Source of the DNA: Proteiniphilum sp.
GTDB taxonomy: Bacteria; Bacteroidota; Bacteroidia; Bacteroidales; Dysgonomonadaceae
Direction of reading: 5' to 3'
Length of the DNA stretch: 13,653 nt
NCBI GenBank assembly: GCA_031255275.1
Contig: JAIRSV010000052.1
Coordinates: 1-13,653, forward strand
Positions 1-6,291 of the stretch are shown here, piece by piece; the stretch's first letter is position 1; every line of letters starts with the position of its first letter. The position numbers and the translations under genes are program-made. Under the pieces are notes generated by a model, which saw only the letters and a list, made by a program, of their open reading frames with translations, was not told where the DNA came from and ran no database searches.

Positions 1-245
1 CCCAAATGCTTTTCGGGAACCCCCAAATACTTTTTGGGAACCCCCAAATGCTTTTCGGGAACCCCCAAATACCTTTTGGGAACCCCCAAATACTTTTTGG
101 GAACCCCCAAATACCTTTCGGGAACCCCCATAAACCTTTTGGGAGCTCCCATGAACTCTTCGGGAACCCCCGTAAACCTTTTGGGAGCTCCCATGAACTC
201 TTCGGGAACCCCCGTAAACCTTTCGGGAACCCCCGTAAACTCTCC
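1..245. repeat. 21-bp tandem repeat array, at least 11 copies, open at left edge
   Basis: Eleven consecutive GGGA(A/G)C cores start at 15, 36, 57, 78, 99, 120, 141, 162, 183, 204 and 225, always exactly 21 bp apart. A partial copy lies at 1-8, so the array continues left of the window. The unit is roughly CTTTTCGGGAACCCCCAAATA. Copies on the left end in CAAATA/CAAATG, while those from 120 onward end in C(G/A)TAAAC or CATGAACT. Two copies (141 and 183) carry GGGAGCTCCC, a perfect 10-bp palindrome, in place of GGGAACCCCC. They belong to a 42-bp two-unit block repeated at 141-182 and 183-224, a recent duplication. Each unit can form a short hairpin (TTTGGG/CCCAAA). Because 21 is a multiple of 3, reading frames stay open: heptads such as LFGNPQI on plus, and GVPEEFM/GAPKRFT on minus. 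I see no start signal that makes a protein convincing. Function unknown. Confidence 0.93.
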
Positions 246-335
246 CTACAATGGGATAATGGGAGGTGGAGCATGTTTTTTTTGTATTTGAAAACAAGGA
301 TCATTCGGAGTGAAAAACCAAGTCAAAAAGAGAAA

Positions 336-412
336 ATGAACAAAAACAGCCGAGTATATTCCGTCGACTTTTTTAAGGGCGTGACATTTTGATGGTAAAC
401 GGTTATCCGTGA
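336..412 (+). pseudogene. N-terminal stub of a possible DUF5009/NagX-like acyltransferase, frameshifted
   Basis: An ATG at 336, behind an A-rich AAAAAGAGAAA leader typical of Bacteroidota start regions, opens MNKNSRVYSVDFFKGVTF and stops at 390-392. From memory, the pattern RVYS(V/I)DFF(K/R)G(V/F)T is how Bacteroidota DUF5009 and heparan-alpha-glucosaminide-acetyltransferase-like proteins begin, just before their first membrane helix. Those proteins run to several hundred residues. Another frame continues ILMVNGYP from 386 to a stop at 410-412, much like the expected start of that helix, so a frameshift near 385-390 fits. A terminator begins at 421, so the rest of the gene is missing. Seen: the short ORF, the second-frame continuation and the terminator. 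Inferred: the family and the decay. Alternatives are a leader peptide or chance. Confidence 0.42.
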
Positions 413-420
413 CTCTGCGA

Positions 421-459
421 AAAACCGGCCCCCCTTTCATTCGGGAGGCCGGTTTTTTT
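421..459. terminator. Bidirectional rho-independent terminator
   Basis: AAAAACCGGCC (421-431) pairs with GGCCGGTTTTT (447-457), with a further CCC/GGG inside beyond a one-base bulge. It runs into seven T on plus and five A before the stem, so it can work both ways. It closes the decayed gene stub on plus and insulates the repeat array from the minus-strand side. Confidence 0.8.
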
Positions 460-461
460 CG

Positions 462-475
462 CTGCGCCGGCGCAG
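462..475. repeat. 14-bp perfect palindrome
   Basis: CTGCGCCGGCGCAG reads the same on both strands. It lies between the bidirectional terminator (421-459) and the terminator of the thioredoxin gene (483-523). No function can be assigned. It may be an additional hairpin or a protein-binding site. Confidence 0.6.
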
Positions 476-482
476 TAGCGCC

Positions 483-523
483 AAAAAGCAAGCCCCCACC
501 CATGTGACACGGGCGGAGGCTTG
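483..523 (-). terminator. Terminator of the thioredoxin-lipoprotein gene
   Basis: On minus, CAAGCCTCCGCCC (RNA from 523-511) pairs with GGGTGGGGGCTTG (501-489). This is a 13-bp stem with two G-U pairs and a 9-nt loop, followed by CTTTTT (488-483). It sits 40 bp past the stop codon at 563. Confidence 0.85.
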
Positions 524-562
524 AAAAACAAATTAAAACACAAGCAGGAAATATATCCGACG

Positions 563-2467
563 CTAAATCTCCTGCCCTAAAACCTTCTTCAGCACTTCGT
601 GATCACGCAAGTCATTGCGCAACTCATACTTGCCGCTTTTATCGACAAGCACGTATGAGGGTATACCGTCAATCTTGAATTTGTCGCAGAGATAACGCCA
701 CTGCGTTTCACTCACCCTGTAATGCTCGCCCTTGACGTCGGCAATCATCGTGCGCCACTTCATTTCCGGCGACGACGGGCCTGTGAGGTAGACAAAGACC
801 AGATTATCACTCTTCAACTCAGTGTCTTTGAGCGGCTCCATCCATTTCATGGATTCGCGGCACGGTCCGCACCACGTAGCCCAGAAGTCGACGAATACGA
901 CCTTCCCGCTGTAATTCCCGACAATAGCGTCAAACAACTGCGCATCGGGCACTTCCGGAACGTCACAAATCGTGTAACCTGTTTTATTTTTTAATTCCTC
1001 AAGCTGTCGCTGCAGCTTATTCTCCACGGCAGACAGGACATTTGCGTAAAAAGGTTCCCTTACGGATTCCAGTTCCGCTTTTTCGTCATCGGTCAGCGGC
1101 CTCATATTTTCCGCAGCCTCGCCCAGAGCATACACCTTTTTCAGGTCATACAGGAAGCCTTCTTTCCGGCCGGTGACCGTTTCCAGATCCACTTCCCGGC
1201 GGAAGAACATCGGATATACCTGTGGGAACAGCCCCGTATACAGATATTCCGTACCTTCGACCTGAAAATTGCTGATTACCCCGTAATGCTTTTCGGTAAA
1301 TACCGGCGCGCTGTAATTTTCCGGCACCGCCTGATCCCACGGGATTTTATTTTTTCTGCGGAACGCGCTTTCCAGCAGGCTTTCGCCCGAGAGCACGAAA
1401 TATTGCGCCCATACTTTATTTTCCGTATTCCGGAGATCCTTTTCGAGCGGGGAGAGTTCCGTCGACTGACTGATCTTTTCGGAAGCAGCTTTATATGCGG
1501 CGGCAATATAATCCGTAAATTCATCCGCACTCATACCGGCTATCTCATTATACATCTCTTCACTTTGCAGGCTGTAATTGGAGTTATTTCCGTTCAGCGC
1601 CCGGTTGACGGCGGCATTGCGCCCGGTAAAGTAAAGGCAGGGCTTGGAATCATCCGTTTCGAGATAGCGGGACGAGCGTCTTCCCAGCTCCTGCAAATCC
1701 ACATATATATCCATCGTTTCTCCCGGGGAGGTGACGAATGTGATGGATTGTCCGGCAACAAGAATAAAATTACTCATCGTGCCATACTGCTCAAATTCCA
1801 CGGAAGCAGCGCCTGTCTCCCAGTCGACAGGGACAGACGTTTCATCCTGACCCCGAGGGAAAAAGCGGTTGTTGTACATCGTACAGGTACCGTTCGTCAT
1901 CCCCTTTCTGTATCCCAACAGATGCAGGTTGACGCGCGTTGTCCCGACCGTCAGTTCCGCGTCGGGCAGCGGCCCCGACATGTCCACCGCCGCGTTGCGA
2001 AGCTTCCGCGGCAACCCTTCGGGGTAACCCGAAAGCGACGCCTTTCCCGTCAGGTCGATGCCGTATATCTTGAAGCACTCTTCGCAGTCGGATTCGATGA
2101 AGTCGATTTTTTTCAGTCTGCGGTCGACAGGAGGGAATATGAGTTTGAAGGATGCTTCACCCGATTCCGGCATCCAAAACTCCTTATCCAGTTCAATACC
2201 CTCCGCACCGGTAATCGTATACCGAACGCTATCCCCCAGCAGGTATGTGCGGGAATCTATACGTATCCAGTAGTTCGGAGTAAAAAAAGCGTCGAAGTAA
2301 AAGATCGTAGCCGTATCGCTCAGGACGATCCTGTCGATTTCGAGCGTGCCGGTATTCCTTACCTCAAAAACGGGGCGCTCAACAACGCGCTCGCTTTTTC
2401 CGCATGACCCAAAGCAGGTCATCGCCAATAAAATAAGAGTTGAAAGAAGAATTACATCATGTTTCAT
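563..2467 (-). CDS. TlpA-type thioredoxin-domain lipoprotein, 634 aa
   Basis: Predicted exported lipoprotein with a C-terminal thioredoxin fold. The N-terminus (MKHDVILLSTLILLAMTCFGSC) is a signal peptide ending in a lipobox-like FGSC, with the lipidated Cys at 22. The active site WATWCGPC places the redox CxxC at residues 533-536, and the cis-proline motif GIPSYVLVD (Pro 603) follows about 70 residues later, as in TlpA/ResA/AhpC-TSA proteins. The first ~480 residues are a large region I do not recognise. It contains a predicted beta-rich stretch and then a helical stretch, a layout common in Bacteroidota TlpA-like lipoproteins. The likely role is thiol-disulfide exchange in the cell envelope; its partner is unknown. 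The ATG at 2467 fits the signal peptide and lies about 18 nt downstream of the expected transcription start. It is a single-gene unit with its own promoter and terminator. Family assignment is firm, substrate unknown. Confidence 0.9.
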   Translation of the reverse strand: MKHDVILLSTLILLAMTCFGSCGKSERVVERPVFEVRNTGTLEIDRIVLSDTATIFYFDAFFTPNYWIRIDSRTYLLGDSVRYTITGAEGIELDKEFWMPESGEASFKLIFPPVDRRLKKIDFIESDCEECFKIYGIDLTGKASLSGYPEGLPRKLRNAAVDMSGPLPDAELTVGTTRVNLHLLGYRKGMTNGTCTMYNNRFFPRGQDETSVPVDWETGAASVEFEQYGTMSNFILVAGQSITFVTSPGETMDIYVDLQELGRRSSRYLETDDSKPCLYFTGRNAAVNRALNGNNSNYSLQSEEMYNEIAGMSADEFTDYIAAAYKAASEKISQSTELSPLEKDLRNTENKVWAQYFVLSGESLLESAFRRKNKIPWDQAVPENYSAPVFTEKHYGVISNFQVEGTEYLYTGLFPQVYPMFFRREVDLETVTGRKEGFLYDLKKVYALGEAAENMRPLTDDEKAELESVREPFYANVLSAVENKLQRQLEELKNKTGYTICDVPEVPDAQLFDAIVGNYSGKVVFVDFWATWCGPCRESMKWMEPLKDTELKSDNLVFVYLTGPSSPEMKWRTMIADVKGEHYRVSETQWRYLCDKFKIDGIPSYVLVDKSGKYELRNDLRDHEVLKKVLGQEI

Positions 2468-2490
2468 AAGAGATAAAAATTTTATTTACC

Positions 2491-2522
2491 CAAAGTTACT
2501 GGAAAAACTTATGCTACCCAAA
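2491..2522 (-). promoter_or_regulatory. Promoter of the thioredoxin-lipoprotein gene
   Basis: On minus, TTTG (2522-2519), a 20-nt spacer and TAACTTTG (2498-2491) match the Bacteroidota primary-sigma consensus TTTG-N19-20-TAnnTTTG exactly. The predicted start is near 2485, which leaves a short untranslated leader before the ATG at 2467. Confidence 0.72.
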
Positions 2523-2725
2523 CAATTGCGAGGAAAACAGCAGTCCCGCGAAAAAAAAAAAACCGCCTGTTCCCGGCCACAGCATTTGAAATACGCACCG
2601 GTACCCCCTTCGCGGGAATCCTCGCGGGACATCCACCCCCCACCTCCGGCCGTCCGGTTTCATCCGTGAAAATTTGATAAAGCGTCAACGCACTCATTCC
2701 CGTCCGGCGGTTGAATAAAAAATAG
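2523..2725. other. Intergenic region between divergent promoters, with inverted and direct repeats
   Basis: No gene is apparent here. The stretch holds a run of 12 A (2551-2562). It also holds a 9-bp interrupted inverted repeat, GTCCCGCGA (2543-2551) against TCGCGGGAC (2622-2630). TCGCGGGA occurs twice in direct orientation, at 2610-2617 and 2622-2629, so either right-hand copy could pair with the left arm. The region is upstream of both predicted transcription starts, so the repeats would act as DNA sites unless an unrecognised transcript exists. Confidence 0.45.
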
Positions 2726-2733
2726 TACCTTTG
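2726..2733 (+). promoter_or_regulatory. -7 element of the tyrS promoter
   Basis: TACCTTTG followed by C is a textbook Bacteroidota -7 box (TAnnTTTG). No good TTTG lies 19-20 nt upstream; the nearest TTG (2711-2713) is only 12 nt away. Transcription from here would start around 2740, after the in-frame GTG at 2735. This supports the ATG at 2774 (or 2771) as the tyrS start. Confidence 0.6.
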
Positions 2734-2773
2734 CGTGCTTAAGAAAACTGACATATTAGAGATAATCACAATG

Positions 2774-4066
2774 ATGAATTTTGTGGAAGAACTTCGCTGG
2801 CGCGGCATGATACACGAAATAATGCCCGGAACGGAGGAACTGTTACTGAGGGAGCGGACGACCGGATACCTGGGGATTGACCCCACGGCCGACTCTCTGC
2901 ACATCGGACACCTGGTGGGTGTGATGATGCTGAAGCATTTTCAGCGTGCGGGACACACCCCCGTGGCGCTGATCGGCGGTGCTACGGGAATGATCGGCGA
3001 CCCCTCCATGAAATCGGCGGAACGCAATCTGCTCGACGAGGAGACCCTGCGCCACAACCAGGAAGCCATCAAAAAACAGCTGTCGAGGTTCCTCGACTTC
3101 GAGGGAGAAATACCCAACAAAGCGATCCTGGTGAACAATTATGACTGGATGAAAGACTACACGTTTCTGAACTTCATCCGGGACATAGGCAAACACATCA
3201 CCGTCAACTACATGATGGCGAAAGATTCGGTCAAAAAGCGACTGAGCGGAGAATCGAGCGAAGGGATGTCGTTTACCGAATTTTCTTATCAGCTCCTGCA
3301 AGGCTACGACTTCCTGCACCTCTACCGCGACAGGGGTTGCCGGCTGCAGTTAGGCGGATCTGACCAGTGGGGCAACATCACCACCGGCACGGAACTGATC
3401 CGCCGCGTGGAAGGAGGCGAAGCCTTTGCACTGGTCTGCCCGCTCATCACGAAAGCCGACGGGGGCAAGTTCGGCAAGACCGAGAGCGGCAACGTCTGGC
3501 TCGACCGCCGCTATACCACCCCCTATAAGTTCTACCAGTTCTGGCTGAACGTGAGCGACGCCGACGCCGAAAAATATATCAAAATATTCACTCCCCTTCC
3601 GAAGGAAGAGATAGAAGCGCTGGCTGCAGAACAGCAATCCGCGCCGCACCTGCGTCCGCTGCAAAAGCGGCTGTCCGAGGAGATCACCGTAATGGTACAT
3701 TCGCGGGAAGATTACGATAAGGCCGTCAGTGCGTCGGAGATCCTGTTCGGACAATCCACATCGCGGACGCTTCGCACGATTGACGAGGAGACTTTCCTGC
3801 AGGTATTCGAAGGAGTACCCCGATTCTCCGTTTCGCGAGAAAAGCTGGCGCAGGGCATCAAAGCCGTCGACCTGCTCACCGAAGAGGCTGCCATATTCCC
3901 GTCCAGGGGAGAGATGCGCAAGACCGTGCAGTCGGGAGGCGTAATGATCAATAAGGAGAAGCTGGAATCGTTTGACGAAACCGTCAACCTGTCCCGTCTT
4001 ATCGGCGACAAATATATCCTTGCTCAGCGGGGAAAGAAGAACTATTTTCTGCTGACGGCGGAATAG
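2774..4066 (+). CDS. tyrS: Tyrosyl-tRNA synthetase, 430 aa
   Basis: Class I aminoacyl-tRNA synthetase that joins tyrosine to tRNA-Tyr using ATP in the cytoplasm. The HIGH signature is present as written at residues 43-46 (SLHIGHL), and the second catalytic loop appears as KFGKT (232-236), the form usual in bacterial TyrRS. The tyrosine- and ATP-pocket motif GGSDQWGN lies at 194-201. The C-terminal ~65 residues form an S4-like RNA-binding domain (GEMRKTVQSGGVMINKEKL). The length is that expected of the family. MNFVEELRWRGM is the usual Bacteroidales N-terminus, so I chose the second of two adjacent ATGs (2771, 2774). An in-frame GTG at 2735 would add 13 residues but sits at the predicted transcription start. 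No T-box or other leader control is seen. A weak TCCCG/CGGGA hairpin at 4085-4103 may end the transcript. Confidence 0.97.
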   Translation: MNFVEELRWRGMIHEIMPGTEELLLRERTTGYLGIDPTADSLHIGHLVGVMMLKHFQRAGHTPVALIGGATGMIGDPSMKSAERNLLDEETLRHNQEAIKKQLSRFLDFEGEIPNKAILVNNYDWMKDYTFLNFIRDIGKHITVNYMMAKDSVKKRLSGESSEGMSFTEFSYQLLQGYDFLHLYRDRGCRLQLGGSDQWGNITTGTELIRRVEGGEAFALVCPLITKADGGKFGKTESGNVWLDRRYTTPYKFYQFWLNVSDADAEKYIKIFTPLPKEEIEALAAEQQSAPHLRPLQKRLSEEITVMVHSREDYDKAVSASEILFGQSTSRTLRTIDEETFLQVFEGVPRFSVSREKLAQGIKAVDLLTEEAAIFPSRGEMRKTVQSGGVMINKEKLESFDETVNLSRLIGDKYILAQRGKKNYFLLTAE

Positions 4067-4107
4067 TTATCCGCCGCGGGGCACTCCCGAAAAATCACCG
4101 GGAATTA

Positions 4108-4139
4108 TTTGGAGTGTTCTATTTATTGTACTACTTTTG
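4108..4139 (+). promoter_or_regulatory. Promoter of tRNA-Gln
   Basis: TTTG (4108-4111), a 20-nt spacer and TACTTTTG (4132-4139) are an exact match to the Bacteroidota TTTG-N20-TAnnTTTG consensus. They lie 29 bp upstream of the tRNA, so the tRNA need not depend on read-through from tyrS. Confidence 0.75.
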
Positions 4140-4168
4140 CACAGCTTTTCACGAAGCATGTTAAGGAT

Positions 4169-4239
4169 TGTCTCATGGTGTAATGGTAGCACATCTGATT
4201 TTGGTTCAGCCAGTCTAGGTTCGAATCCTGGTGAGACAA
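4169..4239 (+). tRNA. tRNA-Gln (anticodon TTG)
   Basis: The full cloverleaf can be drawn. Acceptor arms TGTCTCA (4169-4175) and TGAGACA (4232-4238) give a U1-A72 pair, as expected for tRNA-Gln, with discriminator A4239. The D arm is GTG/CAC around TAATGGTAG. The anticodon loop TTTTGGT (4199-4205) has anticodon TTG at 4201-4203. The T arm is CTAGG/CCTGG with loop TTCGAAT and one G-U pair. The outermost anticodon-stem pair (T4194/C4210) is a mismatch. CCA is not encoded, since C T T follows, so it must be added after transcription. Confidence 0.95.
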
Positions 4240-4258
4240 CTTTCCGAACCCATTCAAT

Positions 4259-4286
4259 CCCGCTCACAAGGCGGGTTTTCTTTTTC
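4259..4286 (+). terminator. Terminator after tRNA-Gln
   Basis: CCCGC (4259-4263), a 7-nt loop, GCGGG (4271-4275) and then TTTTCTTTTT. The short GC-only stem with a T tract lies 20 bp past the tRNA. Confidence 0.75.
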
Positions 4287-4287
4287 C

Positions 4288-4380
4288 TCAAACGATTTCA
4301 GCGCACACGATAAGGAGGAGGTCATCGCACACATCGCAACGGCCGCGGAGGAAAAGGGATGTCCCCGGAATGTTTATAAA
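4288..4380 (+). other. Possible C-terminal coding remnant after the tRNA
   Basis: One frame is open through this stretch and ends in TAA (4378-4380). It reads as a plausible soluble C-terminus: DKEEVIAHIATAAEEKGC, then PRNVYK. There is no start codon or ribosome-binding region, and the open frame begins inside the terminator and tRNA. It could be the tail of a gene lost by deletion next to the tRNA, or chance. I do not recognise the family. Confidence 0.22.
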
Positions 4381-4382
4381 TA

Positions 4383-4414
4383 AAAAACCCGGAACAGGGT
4401 ATGTCCGGGTTTTT
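4383..4414. terminator. Bidirectional terminator at the end of the sugar-oxidation operon
   Basis: AAAAACCCGGA (4383-4393) pairs with TCCGGGTTTTT (4404-4414), an 11-bp stem with a 10-nt loop. On minus it ends in six T (4387-4382). It lies 50 bp past the stop of the isomerase-like gene at 4465 and closes the five-gene minus-strand cluster. On plus it backs up the tRNA terminator. Confidence 0.85.
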
Positions 4415-4464
4415 CGTTATGAGTAATGTATCCGTGCGTGTTAAATGCAGTACACGGGGTTAGG

Positions 4465-5331
4465 TTATTTCGAATATATCGCCTTCACGTAAGGAGCGTT
4501 GTTCAAAAAGTCGTAACTTTCCTTCACGCCTTCAAAAGGGGTTCCGGTATATCGTTCCACTTCCACAATCATGTATTTGGCGCCGGCAGTAGCAGCATTG
4601 TTGTAGATGCGCTCGAAATCGACTTTGCCGCTCCTGCCCAGTTCCAGTTCGTCCTTGATATGGAGCAGCTCGAAACGGCCGGGATAACTGTTAAAGTAGT
4701 CCACGGGATCCTTACCGCCTTCGCCCAGCCAGTATACGTCCATCTGGAAGAATACTTTGGCGGGATCGGTATTGTTGAGCATGTAGTCATACATCAGCTG
4801 ACCTTCTATTTCCCTGAATTCGAAGTTGTGATTGTGGTATCCCAGGCGAAGACCGGCGGCATTGCATCTTTCGCCGATCCGGTTATAATAATCGCAGTAG
4901 ACCTGGAGGTCGGCCAGCGTTGCGGGCGCCTGCATCCAGGGGATAACGATATATTTCATTCCCGCCTCCTTGTGCGCCAGGATGGCGGTATCCCACCATG
5001 CCCAGACATCATCCCAGTCGGTTGCGGCCAGACTGTCGGCCAGCGGTCTTGAGGTGTGGGAAGAGAGCACTTCCATCCCGGCATCCTCGATCGACTTTTT
5101 GAATTCGGCCGGAGATAATCCGTAGAATTTCCCGTCGGCGTAACCGGCCGTTTCCACTCCGGTATAACCCATTTCGGCTACCTTGGCGATTGTGCCGGCA
5201 TAGTCTGCCCTGATGTCATCGCGCACCGAATAAAGCTGAAGATAGATCTCCTTCTTAACCGGTTCGCAGGCCGGGAAGACAAGCAGTCCGCCCAGCAGTA
5301 TGGCCATTAGCAAAAGTGAATGTTTCTTCAT
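4465..5331 (-). CDS. Lipoprotein sugar-phosphate isomerase/epimerase-like TIM barrel, 288 aa
   Basis: Xylose-isomerase-like (AP-endonuclease-2) TIM barrel exported as a lipoprotein. The signal peptide ends in the lipobox VFPAC with Cys 22, so the enzyme should sit in the envelope. This means a free sugar or glycoside, not a sugar phosphate, is the likely substrate. Barrel motifs are in order: IYLQLYSVRDD (29-39), GYTGVETAGY (55-64), YHNHNFEF (165-172), QMDVYW (196-201), LLHIKD (222-227) and VEVERY (256-261). Asp 198, His 224 and a Glu around 257-259 are plausible metal ligands. It is the last gene of the cluster, 75 bp after DUF1080, and matches the position I recall for BT2156 of Bacteroides thetaiotaomicron. 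The likely role is cleavage or epimerisation of keto-glycosides made by the upstream oxidoreductases. The fold is firm, the reaction inferred. Confidence 0.9.
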   Translation of the reverse strand: MKKHSLLLMAILLGGLLVFPACEPVKKEIYLQLYSVRDDIRADYAGTIAKVAEMGYTGVETAGYADGKFYGLSPAEFKKSIEDAGMEVLSSHTSRPLADSLAATDWDDVWAWWDTAILAHKEAGMKYIVIPWMQAPATLADLQVYCDYYNRIGERCNAAGLRLGYHNHNFEFREIEGQLMYDYMLNNTDPAKVFFQMDVYWLGEGGKDPVDYFNSYPGRFELLHIKDELELGRSGKVDFERIYNNAATAGAKYMIVEVERYTGTPFEGVKESYDFLNNAPYVKAIYSK

Positions 5332-5362
5332 TATAATACTGTTCGTTTAAAGGAAAGAATAT

Positions 5363-5380
5363 TCCCGCCTGAAGGCGGAA
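5363..5380 (-). other. Intercistronic hairpin between DUF1080 and isomerase genes
   Basis: CCGCC (5365-5369) and GGCGG (5374-5378) close a four-base loop, extended by TT/AA past a bulged C. On minus a T-rich but interrupted stretch follows (ATATTCTTTCCTTT). It may be a leaky terminator or an mRNA-processing or stability hairpin that lowers expression of the last gene. Confidence 0.4.
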
Positions 5381-5406
5381 ATACTCTTTTCCGTTGTTAG
5401 ACAAAA

Positions 5407-6192
5407 TCAATCCAATACTTTGATCCTGATATTCCTGAACCAAATATCGTCGCCGTGATCCTGCAGTCCGATGTAACCTTCCTGCTCTTCACCGCCCGCA
5501 TTAAGGAAGTTTGGCCAGTCCTTGAACTTACTGCCGGCAACCATCTCTTTCCAGCTATCCGTCCACAGGTGGTATTCAACCACATTCTCGCCATTCTGTC
5601 CATGCACAACCGTGCCTCTGTACACCATGATCTTGCCGGTATTCCATTCTCCGGCAGGGTTGGCGTTCTGGGGTACGGCAGGCACAAGGTCGTAGAGAGA
5701 GGCCGACTTGCGGTTTCCATCCTTACCCAGTTTTGCATCGGGATGTCTCTCGTTATCCAGTACCTGGTATTCGGGGGCCGATTCGTAAATGGGTTTTCCT
5801 TCCACTTCCTGCGCCAGGTAGAATACACCGCTGTTTCCGCCTTCGGAGACTTTCCAGTCGAAGGTAAGTTCAAAGTTTTTAAACTTCCGGTCATAGATGA
5901 TGTCTCCACCGTCTTTTGCGCCGGCTTCGCCCTTGCCCGATCCGCTGATCTTGATCGCTCCATCTTCGATGATCCATGCAGCAGGCATATCGGCGCGGTT
6001 GTAACCGCGCCAGCCGGCGAAATCTTCACCGTTGAAAAGAGTAATCCATCCCTCATCCTCCTCAACGGCAAGCGTTACGTCCGTTGAGTCCGTCACATCC
6101 GCAGCCCTCGATTGTTTGCCGGCGTTGGTGCATGACATAAAAATCATTCCTGACATTACTAATACGCTAAATAAATAAACAATTCTCTTCAT
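5407..6192 (-). CDS. DUF1080 lipoprotein, 3-keto-glycoside hydrolase family, 261 aa
   Basis: The N-terminus MKRIVYLFSVLVMSGMIFMSC is a lipoprotein signal with Cys 21, followed by a short linker and then one DUF1080 (3-keto-disaccharide hydrolase) domain, about residues 47-261. Family marks are GWITLFNGEDFAGWRGY at the domain start, SGGNSGV-like EGGNSGVFYLAQ in the middle, EYQVLDNERHPDAK, and the C-terminal GYIGLQDHGDDIWFRNIRIK. These concanavalin-like beta-sandwich proteins are reported to cleave glycosides already oxidised at C3. The gene lies between two Tat-type oxidoreductases and a TIM-barrel lipoprotein, in the place I recall for BT2157. Its start has a weak Shine-Dalgarno (AAGG followed by an A run) ahead of the ATG at 6192. 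A 99-bp spacer with a strong hairpin separates it from the upstream gene. Family certain, exact substrate unknown. Confidence 0.93.
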   Translation of the reverse strand: MKRIVYLFSVLVMSGMIFMSCTNAGKQSRAADVTDSTDVTLAVEEDEGWITLFNGEDFAGWRGYNRADMPAAWIIEDGAIKISGSGKGEAGAKDGGDIIYDRKFKNFELTFDWKVSEGGNSGVFYLAQEVEGKPIYESAPEYQVLDNERHPDAKLGKDGNRKSASLYDLVPAVPQNANPAGEWNTGKIMVYRGTVVHGQNGENVVEYHLWTDSWKEMVAGSKFKDWPNFLNAGGEEQEGYIGLQDHGDDIWFRNIRIKVLD

Positions 6193-6216
6193 AACTTTTT
6201 TTTCCTTTTAATTAAA

Positions 6217-6290
6217 CTGACAATTTGACTTTTATTGAAACGGAGGGTCAGCGGCAGATTTGTTCGTCGCTGACTCTCCAATATTGTCAG
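6217..6290 (-). other. Nested hairpin filling the spacer upstream of the DUF1080 gene
   Basis: An inner 12-bp stem, GGAGGGTCAGCG (6242-6253) with CGCTGACTCTCC (6268-6279), contains one G-U type pair and a 14-nt loop. It is enclosed by an outer 8-bp pair, CTGACAAT (6217-6224) with ATTGTCAG (6283-6290). On minus no T run follows, so it is a poor terminator. It is better read as an mRNA-stability, processing or attenuation element. It starts 1 bp past the stop codon of the upstream oxidoreductase. Confidence 0.6.
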
Positions 6291-6291
6291 A

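Noticed and set aside
1..245. CRISPR array as an explanation of the repeats
   Set aside because: Units are contiguous with no variable spacers, the 21-bp period is too short, and no cas gene is present.
6..392. Plus-strand ORF of 128 aa made of LFGNPxx heptads running into the acyltransferase-like stub
   Set aside because: Openness follows from a 21-bp repeat unit divisible by three. The join to the stub is in frame by chance, and no start region precedes it in the window.
1286..2407. Long plus-strand ORF (373 aa) opposite the thioredoxin lipoprotein
   Set aside because: It is a shadow frame: rich in R and H, with no domain, opposite a gene with clear signal peptide and active site.
2509..2904. 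Minus-strand ORF of 131 aa across the thioredoxin/tyrS spacer
   Set aside because: It overlaps the first 44 codons of tyrS and both predicted promoters, and contains a low-complexity FFFF from the A run.
4067..4291. Minus-strand ORF of 74 aa overlapping the tRNA (VSPGFEPRLAEPKSDVLPLHHE)
   Set aside because: It is the antisense translation of tRNA-Gln, a well-known spurious protein type.
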